In this document: in pieces, positions 9,133 through 18,989 of the stretch
Position numbering within the stretch: the first letter of the stretch is position 1
Layout: every line of letters starts with the position of its first letter
NCBI RefSeq assembly: GCF_000018045.1
Contig: NC_009792.1
Coordinates: forward strand, 1,674,001-1,738,000
Reading direction: 5' to 3'
DNA: 64,000 bases
Source: Citrobacter koseri ATCC BAA-895
GTDB taxonomy: Bacteria > Pseudomonadota > Gammaproteobacteria > Enterobacterales > Enterobacteriaceae
Made by a program: the position numbers and the translations under genes
Notes under the pieces: generated by a model
Told to the model about the DNA's origin: nothing
What the model saw: only the letters and a program-made list of their open reading frames with translations
The model's database searches: none

Positions 9133-9453
9133 TTAATTTGCAGCGGCTTTTTTAATTGCTGCGACAGCAGCCTTAAGCACGCCTAAACCATCGACTTTGC
9201 CGTACAGCAGCGAGTCAATCACTTCCACAGGTTTATTGGGTAACAAACGCTGAATTTCGGGTAACATATAAGCAATTTGTGGGCCTAATAACACGACATC
9301 CGCTGAAAGACCTTTTTCTCCTGCCAGCGTCTCAGGAAATGCTTCAATAATAACCGGCACTTCATATTTCTCAGCCTGAGCGCGCATCTTCGATACCAGT
9401 AAAGAAGTCGACATGCCCGCAGAACAAAACAGATAAATGTGTTTCTTTTCCAT
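9133..9453 (-). CDS. chbB: PTS N,N'-diacetylchitobiose-specific IIB component ChbB
   Basis: A 106-residue IIB protein whose phosphorylated cysteine is Cys10 in YLFCSAGMSTS. The downstream core LLGPQIAYMLPEI is conserved. The ATG at 9453 gives the family start MEKKHIYLF; another ATG five codons upstream is less likely. It is the first gene of chbBCARFG, so the operon promoter and operators lie in the 300 bases before it. Confidence 0.96.
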   Translation of the reverse strand: MEKKHIYLFCSAGMSTSLLVSKMRAQAEKYEVPVIIEAFPETLAGEKGLSADVVLLGPQIAYMLPEIQRLLPNKPVEVIDSLLYGKVDGLGVLKAAVAAIKKAAAN

Positions 9454-9704
9454 AAAAACGATCCTCATATGCGATTATCTGTTAGCCAGTCATTCCGCAA
9501 GCCTTAACCTGCATCCATGCACTGGACAACTTGCGTAACCGAATTTACTTTTTTAGGTGGCTGAAATGAGTATACGGGATAGAACTGGCGGATGGTATTT
9601 CTTTGACTAACAAAATTGTCTCTCATTGACCTGGTGTTATGACCCCTCTCACATTTCAGGCAAATATTTCGCGACAATAAATAAGATTATCCCAGGAACA
9701 AAAA
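9454..9704 (-). promoter_or_regulatory. chb operon promoter region with CRP and NagC candidate sites
   Basis: This gene-free stretch before chbB holds a CRP-like site at 9638-9653 (TATGA-N6-TCACA, one mismatch from TGTGA-N6-TCACA) and a NagC-like dyad at 9665-9683 (TATTT-N9-AAATA). E. coli chb is controlled by CRP, NagC and ChbR from this region, so both are plausible. I could not place the -35/-10 elements or the ChbR half-sites with confidence. Confidence 0.5.
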
Positions 9705-9724
9705 AACCGGCACACAGGCCGGTT
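9699..9724 (-). terminator. osmE terminator
   Basis: On the minus strand the stem AACCGG / CCGGTT (9719-9724 with 9705-9710) is followed by a run of T residues, 30 bases after the osmE stop. Confidence 0.8.
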
Positions 9725-9753
9725 CATACATATGCTCAGGCAATATACAGTTG

Positions 9754-10095
9754 TTACTGCTTCGGAGCCTGCGGATCGGTGTCATACTCTGCACAGCTCT
9801 GGTAGCCGGAGTTAATCACATGACCAGTGTCATCCAGCGCGACAAAATAGGTTTCAGCTTTACCATCACGTTGACCCAGGATGTAGGTCTGGCAAGTACC
9901 GCGCGCATGAATCATGCTCACTTCAGATGAAGGCTTACCGGCAATCTGCTCAACCTGCGACCGGCTCATCCCTTTTTTCACATCTTTTACTACAGGCTGG
10001 ACAAATTGGTCTTTTGTACGATCGTACGCCGTACACCCTGCCAGCATAGTCATTACCGCCGCTGCACTCAGAATTCCTGCTATATTCTTGTTCAT
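9754..10095 (-). CDS. osmE: Osmotically inducible lipoprotein OsmE
   Basis: A 113-residue SmpA/OmlA-fold (BamE-like) lipoprotein matching OsmE, a DNA-binding transcriptional activator annotated in E. coli and induced by osmotic stress and stationary phase. A lipoprotein signal ends at the lipobox LAGC (Cys21). The conserved core KKGMSRSQVEQIAGKPS is near residues 41-57. It is divergent from nadE. It is one residue longer than the E. coli protein. Confidence 0.93.
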   Translation of the reverse strand: MNKNIAGILSAAAVMTMLAGCTAYDRTKDQFVQPVVKDVKKGMSRSQVEQIAGKPSSEVSMIHARGTCQTYILGQRDGKAETYFVALDDTGHVINSGYQSCAEYDTDPQAPKQ

Positions 10096-10323
10096 TTTCC
10101 GTCCTCTTGTTTATCAGCGTGTTATATAAGCCTGGAATACATCAGGGCTTTTTTCAAGCCCACAATCGATGCAACAAATCTTTCAGAAAATTCCAATTAA
10201 ACAAAACGATGTCGTTTTAATGCCGTAAATTGCGCCACTCAGGCCGTGGAGTCTTGTCGTTTAGAGAGCAAAGCGTTAGCTTTAACGCAGTATATTTATT
10301 CTGAAAATCTTCGGAGGGGTTAA

Positions 10324-11154
10324 ATGACGCTACAGCAAGAGATAATCCGGGCGCTTGGCGCAAAACCGCACATTAATGCAGAAGAGGAAATTCGCCGCAG
10401 CGTAGATTTCCTGAAAGCGTACCTGAAAACATATCCCTTCCTGAAATCCCTGGTACTGGGTATCAGCGGAGGGCAGGATTCGACGCTGACGGGCAAATTG
10501 TGCCAGACCGCAATTACTGAACTGCGTGAAGAGACAGGGAACGACGCCCTGCAATTTATTGCCGTGCGTCTGCCATTCGGCGTGCAGGCCGACGAGCAGG
10601 ATTGTCAGGATGCAATCGCGTTTATTCAGCCGGACAGAGTCCTGACCGTCAATATTAAAGGTGCCGTTCTGGCCAGCGAGCAGGCGTTGCGTGAAGCAGG
10701 CATTGAATTAAGCGATTTTGTTCGCGGCAACGAAAAAGCCCGCGAACGCATGAAGGCACAGTACAGTATCGCCGGAATGACCAATGGTGTGGTGGTCGGC
10801 ACCGATCATGCCGCCGAAGCGGTGACGGGCTTCTTCACTAAATATGGCGACGGCGGTACCGATATTAACCCGCTTTTCCGTCTGAACAAGCGCCAGGGAA
10901 AACAACTGCTCGCCGCGTTGGGTTGCCCGGAACATTTATATAAGAAAGCGCCAACGGCGGATCTCGAAGACGATCGCCCTTCTCTGCCGGACGAAGCGGC
11001 GCTGGGCGTCACCTATGACAACATTGATGATTATCTGGAAGGGAAAACGCTGGATGCCAGCATCGCGAAAATCATCGAAGGTTGGTATATCCGAACGGAA
11101 CACAAGCGTCGCACACCCATTACGGTGTTTGACGATTTCTGGAAGAGATCATAA
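10324..11154 (+). CDS. nadE: NH3-dependent NAD+ synthetase NadE
   Basis: A 276-residue enzyme that amidates nicotinate adenine dinucleotide with ammonia and ATP in the last step of NAD synthesis. The PP-loop ATP-binding motif SGGQDST is at residues 48-54, GTDHAAEAVTGF follows near 160 and the KKAPTADL motif near 206. There is no glutaminase domain, as expected for the short ammonia-dependent form. The Shine-Dalgarno GGAGGGG precedes ATG 10324. In E. coli cho lies downstream; here a repeat array is found instead. Confidence 0.97.
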   Translation: MTLQQEIIRALGAKPHINAEEEIRRSVDFLKAYLKTYPFLKSLVLGISGGQDSTLTGKLCQTAITELREETGNDALQFIAVRLPFGVQADEQDCQDAIAFIQPDRVLTVNIKGAVLASEQALREAGIELSDFVRGNEKARERMKAQYSIAGMTNGVVVGTDHAAEAVTGFFTKYGDGGTDINPLFRLNKRQGKQLLAALGCPEHLYKKAPTADLEDDRPSLPDEAALGVTYDNIDDYLEGKTLDASIAKIIEGWYIRTEHKRRTPITVFDDFWKRS

Positions 11155-11392
11155 TCGCCGGATGGCGACGTACCGTCTTATCCGGCCTACATCACTGTAT
11201 AACGCCCGTAGGCCCGATAAGCGAAGCGCCATCGGGCGCGAACGTATCGTCTTATCCGGCCTATATCACTGCATAACTCCCGTAGGCCCGATAAGCGAAG
11301 CGCCATCGGGCGCGAACGTACCGTCTTATCCAACCTACATCACTGTATAACTCCCGTAGGCCCGATAAGCGAAGCGCCATCGGGCGCCGTCC
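11155..11392. repeat. BIME array of three 74-base REP units
   Basis: Three copies of GTAGGCCCGATAAGCGAAGC begin at 11208, 11282 and 11356, exactly 74 bases apart. Each is preceded by an opposite-strand REP half (CGTCTTATCCGGCC or a variant). The third unit has drifted (TTATCCAACC). The array fills the space between nadE and ves. Confidence 0.9.
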
Positions 11393-11400
11393 TGTTACAC

Positions 11401-11976
11401 TTACTGGACGGTGTCCGGCGTATAACCCGGCAACCACGTAATCTCGCTAAACAACAGCTGTCCTTCTGGCTTCAACAACCGTAACGTGTGTTTCCCGTCA
11501 TGCCAGCAGGCGCCCTGATCGGCAGTCAGGAGCTTGTCTCCCAGTTGCCAGGCGCCGCTAATAACAAACACAACGCCACCGCGCGAACCAAAGGTCGTAA
11601 ACGTGCGATCGGCAACCCTGACCTTCGCCTTACAACGATCGCGTCGGGTCATGATATTGAGATCCATCGACATTTGCCCTTCCGACAGCGTGGCTTTCAC
11701 GACGCTATCGCCTGCAAACGTGAACGGCTGATGTCGCTTGAGGGTATGGGTAAACGCATTCACGCCTTCCAGCATCACCTCTCCGCCTTCCAGTAACGTA
11801 ATAACGCGCTCAACCCCAGGAAAAAGGGAAAACTCCCCGTTCCCGGCGATAGACGCAATACTGGCGCGCCAGTGAAAATCCCGCGTCGCCGGAGGAAAAC
11901 AACAAATCTCGCGCGTTTCGCCCGCACCATTGCGCCAGAGGTTTACCGGCATTTTACGGATATCAAAGTATTCCAT
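11401..11976 (-). CDS. ves: HutD/Ves family protein Ves
   Basis: A 191-residue bicupin of the HutD/Ves family. In E. coli ves is described as a cold- and stress-induced protein of unknown biochemical function; the related HutD is thought to bind a histidine-breakdown product. Conserved blocks are NLWRNGAGETREI near residue 12, FSLFPGVERVITLLEG near 50 and ACWHDGKHTLRL near 155. ATG 11976 gives the family length; an extended reading frame 13 codons upstream has no homology. Confidence 0.9.
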   Translation of the reverse strand: MEYFDIRKMPVNLWRNGAGETREICCFPPATRDFHWRASIASIAGNGEFSLFPGVERVITLLEGGEVMLEGVNAFTHTLKRHQPFTFAGDSVVKATLSEGQMSMDLNIMTRRDRCKAKVRVADRTFTTFGSRGGVVFVISGAWQLGDKLLTADQGACWHDGKHTLRLLKPEGQLLFSEITWLPGYTPDTVQ

Positions 11977-12066
11977 TATCACTCCCGAGAAGGACGCAGC
12001 GCCATAATATGGCACATTGTTGTTATCGGCAGCAGTGAAGATTTACCTTAACGAGAAGAAAAGAAA

Positions 12067-12122
12067 AACCGCCGATCCTGTCCACATCGAGAAGAGATGT
12101 TGTGAACAGGACCGGCGGTCTT
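12067..12122. terminator. Bidirectional terminator between ves and spy
   Basis: A long stem, ACCGCCGATCCTGT paired with ACAGGACCGGCGGT, with A-rich sequence on the left and TCTT on the right. It lies after the spy stop and before the ves start, so it mainly ends spy transcription. Confidence 0.75.
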
Positions 12123-12148
12123 GAATGCGTTAGCGTAACGCTGAGGGA

Positions 12149-12637
12149 TTACTCAGCAGGTGGTGTTGGCATTTTACCTTCCGGCGCCGGACGTTCTGTC
12201 AGACGCTTCTCAAAATTGGCATTAAACTGTTTTTTCTGTTCCGGCGTCAGAATGTTGTAGATCTTATTCTGCGTTTCCATGTGCGCCAGCATATTGGCTT
12301 TGCGCTGTTCTTCCATCTTCGCAATCTGCGCTTCGGCTTTCGCCTTATCGAAGCTGTCGCTGGTGATGATATCGTGCATTGCGCGGCGCTCTTCCAGCGG
12401 CGGACGTTTCATCTGGTCACGCTGACCTTTCATGATGTCGCGGATTTGCTGTTTCTGCGCGTCGGTCAGGTTCAAATCTTTGAACATCATGTCATGATGC
12501 GGACCGAATTTGCCTTTGTGGTGCATCATCGGCTTAGCATCTGCCGGAGCGGCGGTAGTGGTATCAGCCGCGTGAGCCAGGTTCGCAGCGCCCAGCGCCA
12601 GGGTAGAGGCAACAAACAGTGCAGTTAATTTACGCAT
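12149..12637 (-). CDS. spy: Periplasmic ATP-independent chaperone Spy
   Basis: A 162-residue CpxP/Spy-family chaperone of the periplasm. The signal peptide ends near ANLAHA (residue 23). The two LTxxQ motifs that mark the family are LTDAQKQQI near residue 57 and LTPEQKKQF near 130, within an all-helical, charged mature chain. In E. coli it is induced by the envelope stress systems Cpx and Bae. A GTAAA-containing stretch at 12732-12752 upstream may hold CpxR half-sites, but the spacing is not canonical. Confidence 0.95.
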   Translation of the reverse strand: MRKLTALFVASTLALGAANLAHAADTTTAAPADAKPMMHHKGKFGPHHDMMFKDLNLTDAQKQQIRDIMKGQRDQMKRPPLEERRAMHDIITSDSFDKAKAEAQIAKMEEQRKANMLAHMETQNKIYNILTPEQKKQFNANFEKRLTERPAPEGKMPTPPAE

Positions 12638-12930
12638 AATCTATGTCCTTCCTTTCAGTTATTCTTTCGGCGTAGCGCCGTGTTGACGAGATAAACTTTA
12701 CCGCCTTAATCGTCAATTAGTCAGAGCAACGGTAAAACAATGAAAGTGTAAAAAACAATTTTTCGTCAATTATGAAGAAAAAAAGAATAAATCGAGGAAA
12801 GTTGCAATATTTTATTACAAGTGGATGATTTTGCAGGAAATATGAAGAACTATACCTGACCAATGACTATTAATAAAGCAGTTTACCAGGATTAATCCGT
12901 AATAAATCGCGATAGCACACAAAAATAAGC
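12638..12930. other. AT-rich intergenic region upstream of spy
   Basis: No gene is seen in this stretch of nearly 300 bases. It holds the spy promoter on the minus strand, with GTAAA repeats at 12732-12752 as the only hint of a CpxR site. The rest is AT-rich with no clear motif. Confidence 0.5.
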
Positions 12931-12953
12931 CCCTCAGACGTTCGCCTGAGGGA
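12925..12953 (-). terminator. ast operon terminator
   Basis: On the minus strand the stem CCCTCAG / CTGAGGG (12946-12952 with 12931-12937) is followed by TTATTTTTG, ten bases after the astE stop. Confidence 0.8.
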
Positions 12954-12961
12954 GAAAATAA

Positions 12962-13930
12962 TTATGCGAGCTTTTCCAGCATCAGGCCAGCGCGTAAGCC
13001 ACAGGCCACATTAGGGTTAGGAAAGAGAACATATTCAACATCATGGGTAACGATCACCTGCTCATCGCCATCCTGCGCCAGTAGCGTTCCTTTTTTGAAC
13101 GGCGTGAAATTCAGCGTCTGGTTATCCATACAGAGAACAAACGCATCGCTGCGGCGTGTAATTTGCGCCACCACGCGATAGCGAATCGGCCTCGTTCCCC
13201 CTTCCATCGGCTTTTCTCCCGCCAGCAACGTCGCCAGCGCCTGCGCGGTAGGGGTAAATTGCGTCAGATCGTTGTGCCCAAACGGCAGCGCTTTGCCCAG
13301 TTCCAGCGTGCAGGACAACGCGCCAAAATGCTCACAGCTAAAATGCGTAAAGGTGCCGCCCGGCGTTTGATGAAAAACCAGCGCCTCCAGCCCTGCCGCC
13401 CCCAGCCATGACAAAAAGTGTTCATCCCAGGGGATCGACCGTTGCGGCAAAACGCCAAACCGAACGTGGCGGGAGCCGCGAATCGCAGTATGCAGATCGA
13501 GATGCCAGCGTATCCGCGTTTTGCGGCGGGAATAAAAATCCTCCAGCAGTTGTTCCAGCTCGCGGGCGCGCAGCGTTTCCCCGCTCTCCTCGAACATCTG
13601 CCAGCGCCCGCCGAACATACGGTTCATATCGCTATGGCAATAGCGTACCCCCTCGGCCAGCGCCGGAGGATTCCCCAGAATCACCAGCAATCGCCAGCGC
13701 AGGGGGATTTTCCCTTCAAACAGCGCCGAAAGGAGTGCGGCCAGCATTTCCACAGGTGCCGTTTCATTGCCGTGGATGCCCGCAGAGAGCACCAGAGCGC
13801 GGTCAACCTCAACGGCAGGCGTAAGTTCAAGCACACCAGGCATCTGCCAGCGCCAGTGAAAGCTCTCCGTTTCCCCTTGCGTAATATCGGGGGATATTCC
13901 TGCCAGCGTCTGCGCCAGAAAGTTATCCAT
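12962..13930 (-). CDS. astE: Succinylglutamate desuccinylase AstE
   Basis: A 322-residue zinc metallohydrolase of the AstE/aspartoacylase family that splits N-succinylglutamate into succinate and glutamate, the last step of the arginine succinyltransferase pathway. Zinc-site motifs are GIHGNETAPVE near residue 52 and DLHTAIRGS near 146; FHQTPGGTFTHF and TLELGKALPFG complete the active site. ATG 13930 gives the family start MDNFLAQTL and overlaps astB by eight bases. It ends the operon. Confidence 0.96.
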   Translation of the reverse strand: MDNFLAQTLAGISPDITQGETESFHWRWQMPGVLELTPAVEVDRALVLSAGIHGNETAPVEMLAALLSALFEGKIPLRWRLLVILGNPPALAEGVRYCHSDMNRMFGGRWQMFEESGETLRARELEQLLEDFYSRRKTRIRWHLDLHTAIRGSRHVRFGVLPQRSIPWDEHFLSWLGAAGLEALVFHQTPGGTFTHFSCEHFGALSCTLELGKALPFGHNDLTQFTPTAQALATLLAGEKPMEGGTRPIRYRVVAQITRRSDAFVLCMDNQTLNFTPFKKGTLLAQDGDEQVIVTHDVEYVLFPNPNVACGLRAGLMLEKLA

Positions 13931-15266
13931 TCCCTGCACCCTCCTGCTGGAAGGGATACACCGACCCCAGGTTAAGCAGTTGCGTCAGCGTATCAAGCGC
14001 CTCCCGCCCTTCACGCAGCAATTGCGGATCGGCCAGATCGGCGGCGGTGAGGCGGTCGCGATAATAACGATCCACCCAGTCATTGAGCGTGCTGAACAGG
14101 GTATCGTTCATCATCACCGCCGGATTCACCGCCCGCAGCTCATCCTCGGTCAATACCACGCGCAAGCGTAAACAGGCCGGGCCGCCGCCGTTCGCCATAC
14201 TTTCGCGCAGGTCGAACACGCGCAGATCGCTGATGGGGTTATCAGCCGCCAGCAACGCGTTCAGATACCGCCACACACCGGCATGTTCCCGGCACTCCTG
14301 CGGCAGAACCAGCACCATCGAGCCGTCATCGCGGCTTAAAAGCTGACTATTAAACAGGTACGTGGCGACGGCATCCTGCACAGAAACCTCCCGGGCAGGC
14401 ACCTCAAGCGGCATAAATCCCGCCACGCGCGACCGGAGCTGGCGCATCAGCTCGCCCTGCTTTGCGAACGCCTGTTCATGGCAGAACAGCACCTGGCGGT
14501 TCGACACCGCAATCACATCATTGTGGAACACGCCGAGATCGATAACGTCTGGATTCTGCCGGGCAAAGATAACCTGATGCGGATTCACCTGGTTAAGACG
14601 CGCCACCGCTTCACTGGCCTCGCGGGTTTGCCGCGCCGGATAGCGCACCGGACGCGTGTCGACGCCCTCTTCACGCCCATAGACAAACAGCTGAATGCCC
14701 GGCGCGCCATAATCACCGCCGAGCCGGTTATGGTTGGCAGCGCCTTCATCCCCCAGCAGCGCCACCTGCGGCAGCGCGTCGTGCACTGCGAAAAACTGCG
14801 CGTCGCGGAAGATGGCCCGCAACAAAGACGCCGTGGTCGGCGCCTCCAGCGCGCGGTGAAATTTGTTGTTCAGGTTCGCCACCGTCAGATGCACTTTGCC
14901 GTCAAGCGCGTCCGCTGAAGGACATACCGTCGCCGCATTCGCCACCCACATCGGCGAAGCGGAGCTGACGCTGGAGAGCCAGTGAGGTGCCTGGCGCGCC
15001 ACTTTCTCCAGCACCTGCTCGTCCTGCCCGCTAAAACCTAGCTGACGAAGCACGGGAATAAACGGCCGCTCGTGCGGGGGGATGACCGCCTGAGGGAACC
15101 CCGCATCCGCCAGCGCTTTCATCTTGAGTAAGCCCTGCTTCGCCGCCAGGCGGGGATTCGACACCTGAAAGCGATGCTGTATCGACGCCTCGTTACCAAA
15201 GGACAGCCCGGCATAGTGGTGGGTTAACCCCACCAGGCCGTCAAAATTCACTTCATGCGCTTTCAT
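13923..15266 (-). CDS. astB: N-succinylarginine dihydrolase AstB
   Basis: A 447-residue enzyme of the amidinotransferase/dihydrolase fold that converts N2-succinylarginine to succinylornithine, CO2 and ammonia. Signature blocks are the start [19 protein letters not shown], the AAMAxAN-like active-site block MWVANAAT near residue 110 and [13 protein letters not shown] with the catalytic Cys near 365. ATG 15266 matches the family start; the open frame upstream belongs to the astD overlap. It overlaps astD by four bases. Confidence 0.96.
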
Positions 15267-16741
15267 ACTGGTTCCTCGCGAGAGAAGTCCAGCCCCGGAC
15301 TGAGCGAATCGGGCAGTACAAGCGTCGGCGATTCCAGGCTCGCCATCGGCCAGGCGCAATAATCTGCCGCATACCACGCGCTGGGGCGATGGTTCCCCGA
15401 CGCGCCAACGCCGCCAAACGGCGCCGTGCTGGCCGCTCCGGTCAGCGGTTTGTTCCAGTTAACAATACCCGCACGCGCCTCCAGCAGTAGCTGGTCGAAC
15501 TGCTTACGATCGGGAGACACCAGCCCGCACGACAAACCGAAGCGGGTGTTATTCGCCATACGAATGGCTTCATCAAAGCGCTCATAGCGCCAGACGCTCA
15601 ATAACGGGCCAAACACCTCGTCATCCGGGACCTGCTTCACGCCGGTCATTTCGATAATGCCCGGCGTTAACAAGGACGTTCCCGCTTTCAGCATACGTGG
15701 GGCCAGCAGCGTTCGTCCGCCCATCGCCTCAAGACGCTGCCAGGCCTCATACACATGACGCGCAGCCGGTTCGGAAATCAGCCCGCCGATAAACGGCTGC
15801 GGTTCATCATCCCACTCACCCGGCGTTAAACGCTGACTCACCTCCAGCAGGCGCGCCAGAAACGCGTCGCCCTGTTCCCCGCGTTTCACCAGCAAACGGC
15901 GGGCACAGGTGCAGCGCTGTCCGGCGGTGACAAACGCCGACTGAATCGTGAGGTGTACCGCCGCATCAATGTCCTCTGGATTCTCAATGATGAGCGGGTT
16001 ATTCCCTCCCATTTCCAGCGCCAGGATTTTTTCCGGTTGCCCGGATAACTGACGGTGCAACTGATACCCCGTATTCGCGCTGCCGGTAAAAAGCAGGCCG
16101 TCAAGCGCGTCCAGCGCGCTGAGCGCCTGTCCCGTTTCGCGCCCTCCTTGCACCAGGTTGAGTACGCCAGGCGGCAACCCCGCCTGTTGCCACAGTTTCA
16201 TCACCGCTTCGCCAGTCCACGGCGTTAGCTCGCTCGGTTTAAAAATCAGGGTATTTCCGGCCAGCAGCGCCGGAACGATATGGCCGTTGGGTAAATGGCC
16301 GGGAAAATTGTATGGGCCAAACACCGCCAGCACGCCATGCGGTCGATGGCGCAATGTCGCCGCCCCGTCCGGCAATTCGCTTTGTTGTTCTCCCGTCCGG
16401 GCATGGTATGCCTTCACCGAGATAGCGATTTTATTGATCATCGCCGTCACTTCCGTCGCCGCTTCCCAGCAAGGCTTCCCGGTTTCTCGCGCAATAATTG
16501 CCGTCAACTCCGCTTTATGAACCTCCAGCAAGGCGGCAAATTTTTCCACGATGGCCTGCCGCGCGGCGAAAGGCAGCCTGGCCCAGGTCGGAAACGCCGC
16601 ACGCGCCGCACGCCCAGCCTCAGCGACCTGTGTCGCATCCGCGTCGCTGCCCTGCCAGAGCACTTCGCCATTCACCGGATTCGTTTTGACCCGGCGCTCC
16701 CCCTGACCAGTTACCCAGTCGCCATTTATCCATAAAGTCAT
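15263..16741 (-). CDS. astD: Succinylglutamic semialdehyde dehydrogenase AstD
   Basis: A 492-residue NAD-dependent aldehyde dehydrogenase that oxidises N-succinylglutamate 5-semialdehyde to N-succinylglutamate. The catalytic Cys is in [11 protein letters not shown] near residue 280, the general-base Glu in LEMGGNNP near 246, and the NAD-site motif FTGSANTG near 220. Length equals the E. coli enzyme. It overlaps astA by four bases (ATGA type), which indicates translational coupling. Confidence 0.97.
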
Positions 16742-17772
16742 GCGGTTTTCTCCTCAGCGCAAAGACGTACCAGACGAACGCGATCTCCCGCGTGGCATTT
16801 GAGCGCATCAAGTTGCGCCGCAGTCAGCACCAGACGTTGCGTATCCGGGTCGGTACGAATCAGCATGGCGCGAAAGTGATGATAATTTTCATTGGCGACC
16901 AGACACGCCGGAAACTCGCCCGGCGCGGGCTGGCCTTCCACCACGTCCAGCAGGCGGCTTTTACGGATTGCCCGAACCCGATCAATGTCGCACTCCAGCG
17001 TCGGGCCGCCGTCGAAAATGTCGATATAGTTGCGGTAGCGGAAACCTTCTTTCTCCAGTACCGTTCTGGCCGGCGCCGTTTGCGGATGTACTTCGCCAAT
17101 CACCGCCTGCGCTTCTTCCGATAAGAAATGGGTGTAAATAGGGTGCTTCGGCATCAGTTCAGCAATAAACGCCTTCTGCCCGGTGCCGCATAAATAGTCT
17201 GCCCGGCTGAATTCCATGGAAAAAAAGCGTTCTCCCAGGCTTTCCCAGAACGGCGAGTAGCCGTGTTCGTCGATCACGCCACGCATTTCCGCCACAACCT
17301 TTTCATTAAATTTGTCGCGAAACGCCGCCATAAACATAAAGCGTGATTTAGAGAGCAAATAGCCGTTGCCCTCTTTACGCCAGTCGGGATCGAGGAACAG
17401 CGTGCACAGTTCGCTGCTCCCGGTATGATCGTTACTGAGAAACAGCGTCGGCAGCGCGTTATAGACATTCAGTTCTTTAGAAGCATGCACCAGCGTGCCA
17501 ACGCGATAGTTGTACCAGGGATCGTTCAACCCCACGGCCACCTCAATCGCACAAATTCCCGCAACGCTTCCCGTATCGCTGTCCTCCAGCACAAACACGT
17601 AACCCTGTTCGCTTTTCGGCAGTTCGCCACGCCACGTTTTTAGCGCGCGCTCAATACGCGACGTCAGCGTTGCTTCATCTGCTGGCAGAGAGGTCAGGCC
17701 GCCGCCGGTTTTACTGGCAAGCTGCATCAACGCACTGACATCACGTCGTTCGACGGGGCGGATCACCATCAT
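16738..17772 (-). CDS. astA: Arginine N-succinyltransferase AstA
   Basis: A 344-residue GNAT-like acyltransferase that transfers succinyl from succinyl-CoA to the alpha-amino group of L-arginine, the first step of the AST pathway. Recognisable stretches are [12 protein letters not shown] at the start, [17 protein letters not shown] near 115 and [11 protein letters not shown] near 255. It overlaps both neighbours by four bases. It is second in the operon although it acts first. Confidence 0.97.
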
Positions 17773-18989
17773 GACGAACCTCCTGCTTTGATGCGTTCAC
17801 AGGCCAGCGCAAAGCGATCCAGCCCGGTTGCCACTTCCTCTTTGCTGACGTTTAACGCAGGTGCGAAACGCACCACGTTAGCGCCCGCAATCAGCACCAT
17901 CACTCCGGCTTTTGCGGCTTCCTGTGAAATAAGTTTAGCTTTTCCGGCAAACTCAGCCTCCAGAACGCAGCCAATAAGCAGCCCCAGTCCACGAATTTCA
18001 CTGAACAATCCGAAGCGTTCATTTATGGCGTTCAAGCGTTCGACAAACCCGTCATGGCGTTGCTTAACGCCGTTCAGCATTTCCGGCGTATTGACGATCT
18101 CCAGCAGCTTTCCCGCCACCGCAGAAGCCAGCGGGTTGCCGCCGTAGGTGGTTCCGTGAGTGCCTACCGTCATCACGCTGGCGCATTTTTCAGTGGCCAA
18201 CAGAGCCCCGATGGGGAAACCGCCGCCCAGCGCTTTCGCAGTGGTAAGCAGATCGGGGGTGACGCCATAATGCATGTAGGCATACAGCTCGCCGGTACGC
18301 CCAACCCCCGTCTGTACTTCATCAAAAATCAGCAAGGCATTGTGTCGGTCGCACAATTCGCGCAGCCCCTGTAAGAATGCTTTCGTGGCCGGGAGCACGC
18401 CCCCTTCGCCCTGCATGGGCTCCACGATCACCGCGCATGTCGTGTCATCAATCAGTTCGCTGGCCGCGTTGAGATCGTTATACACGGCATGGCGGATATC
18501 CGGCGGCAGCGGAGCGAAATCCTGTGAATACGCGGGCTGCCCGCCTGCGCTGACGGTAAACAGCGTGCGGCCATGAAAGGCATTTTTGAATGCCACAATC
18601 CCGCTTTTATGCGTGCCAAAACGATCGTGCGCATACTTACGCGCCAGTTTCAGCGCCGCTTCGTTGGCCTCCGCGCCGGAGTTACAGAAGAAGACGCGTT
18701 CAGCAAAGGTGGCGTCAATCAGCATCTTCGCCAGTCGCAGCACCGGCTCGTTGGTGTAGCCATTTCCGGTATGCCAGAATTTGCTCGCCTGCTCATTCAA
18801 CGCCTCGCGTAAAGCCGGGTGCGCATGGCCAAGCGCATTCACCGCAATTCCCCCGGCGAAGTCGATATACTCTTTCCCCTGCTGATCCCACAGGCGTGAG
18901 CCTTCTCCACGAACAGGAATAAAAGGTGCCGGGGCATAGACCGGCATCATCCATTCATCAAAATTTTCACGCGTAATTGACAGAGACAT
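17769..18989 (-). CDS. astC: Succinylornithine/acetylornithine transaminase AstC
   Basis: A 406-residue class III PLP-dependent aminotransferase converting N-succinylornithine and 2-oxoglutarate to the semialdehyde and glutamate. The PLP-Lys is in TTAKALGGGFPIGA near residue 252, preceded by the IFDEVQTGVGRTG block near 220. It is the first gene of astCADBE, so nitrogen control acts through its upstream region, where a sigma-54 promoter is visible. It is a paralogue of ArgD; gene context fixes the assignment. Confidence 0.97.
   Translation of the reverse strand: MSLSITRENFDEWMMPVYAPAPFIPVRGEGSRLWDQQGKEYIDFAGGIAVNALGHAHPALREALNEQASKFWHTGNGYTNEPVLRLAKMLIDATFAERVFFCNSGAEANEAALKLARKYAHDRFGTHKSGIVAFKNAFHGRTLFTVSAGGQPAYSQDFAPLPPDIRHAVYNDLNAASELIDDTTCAVIVEPMQGEGGVLPATKAFLQGLRELCDRHNALLIFDEVQTGVGRTGELYAYMHYGVTPDLLTTAKALGGGFPIGALLATEKCASVMTVGTHGTTYGGNPLASAVAGKLLEIVNTPEMLNGVKQRHDGFVERLNAINERFGLFSEIRGLGLLIGCVLEAEFAGKAKLISQEAAKAGVMVLIAGANVVRFAPALNVSKEEVATGLDRFALACERIKAGGSS

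Noticed and set aside
11155..11400. CRISPR-like spaced repeats
   Set aside because: The units are REP/BIME elements with conserved spacers; there are no unique spacers or cas genes.
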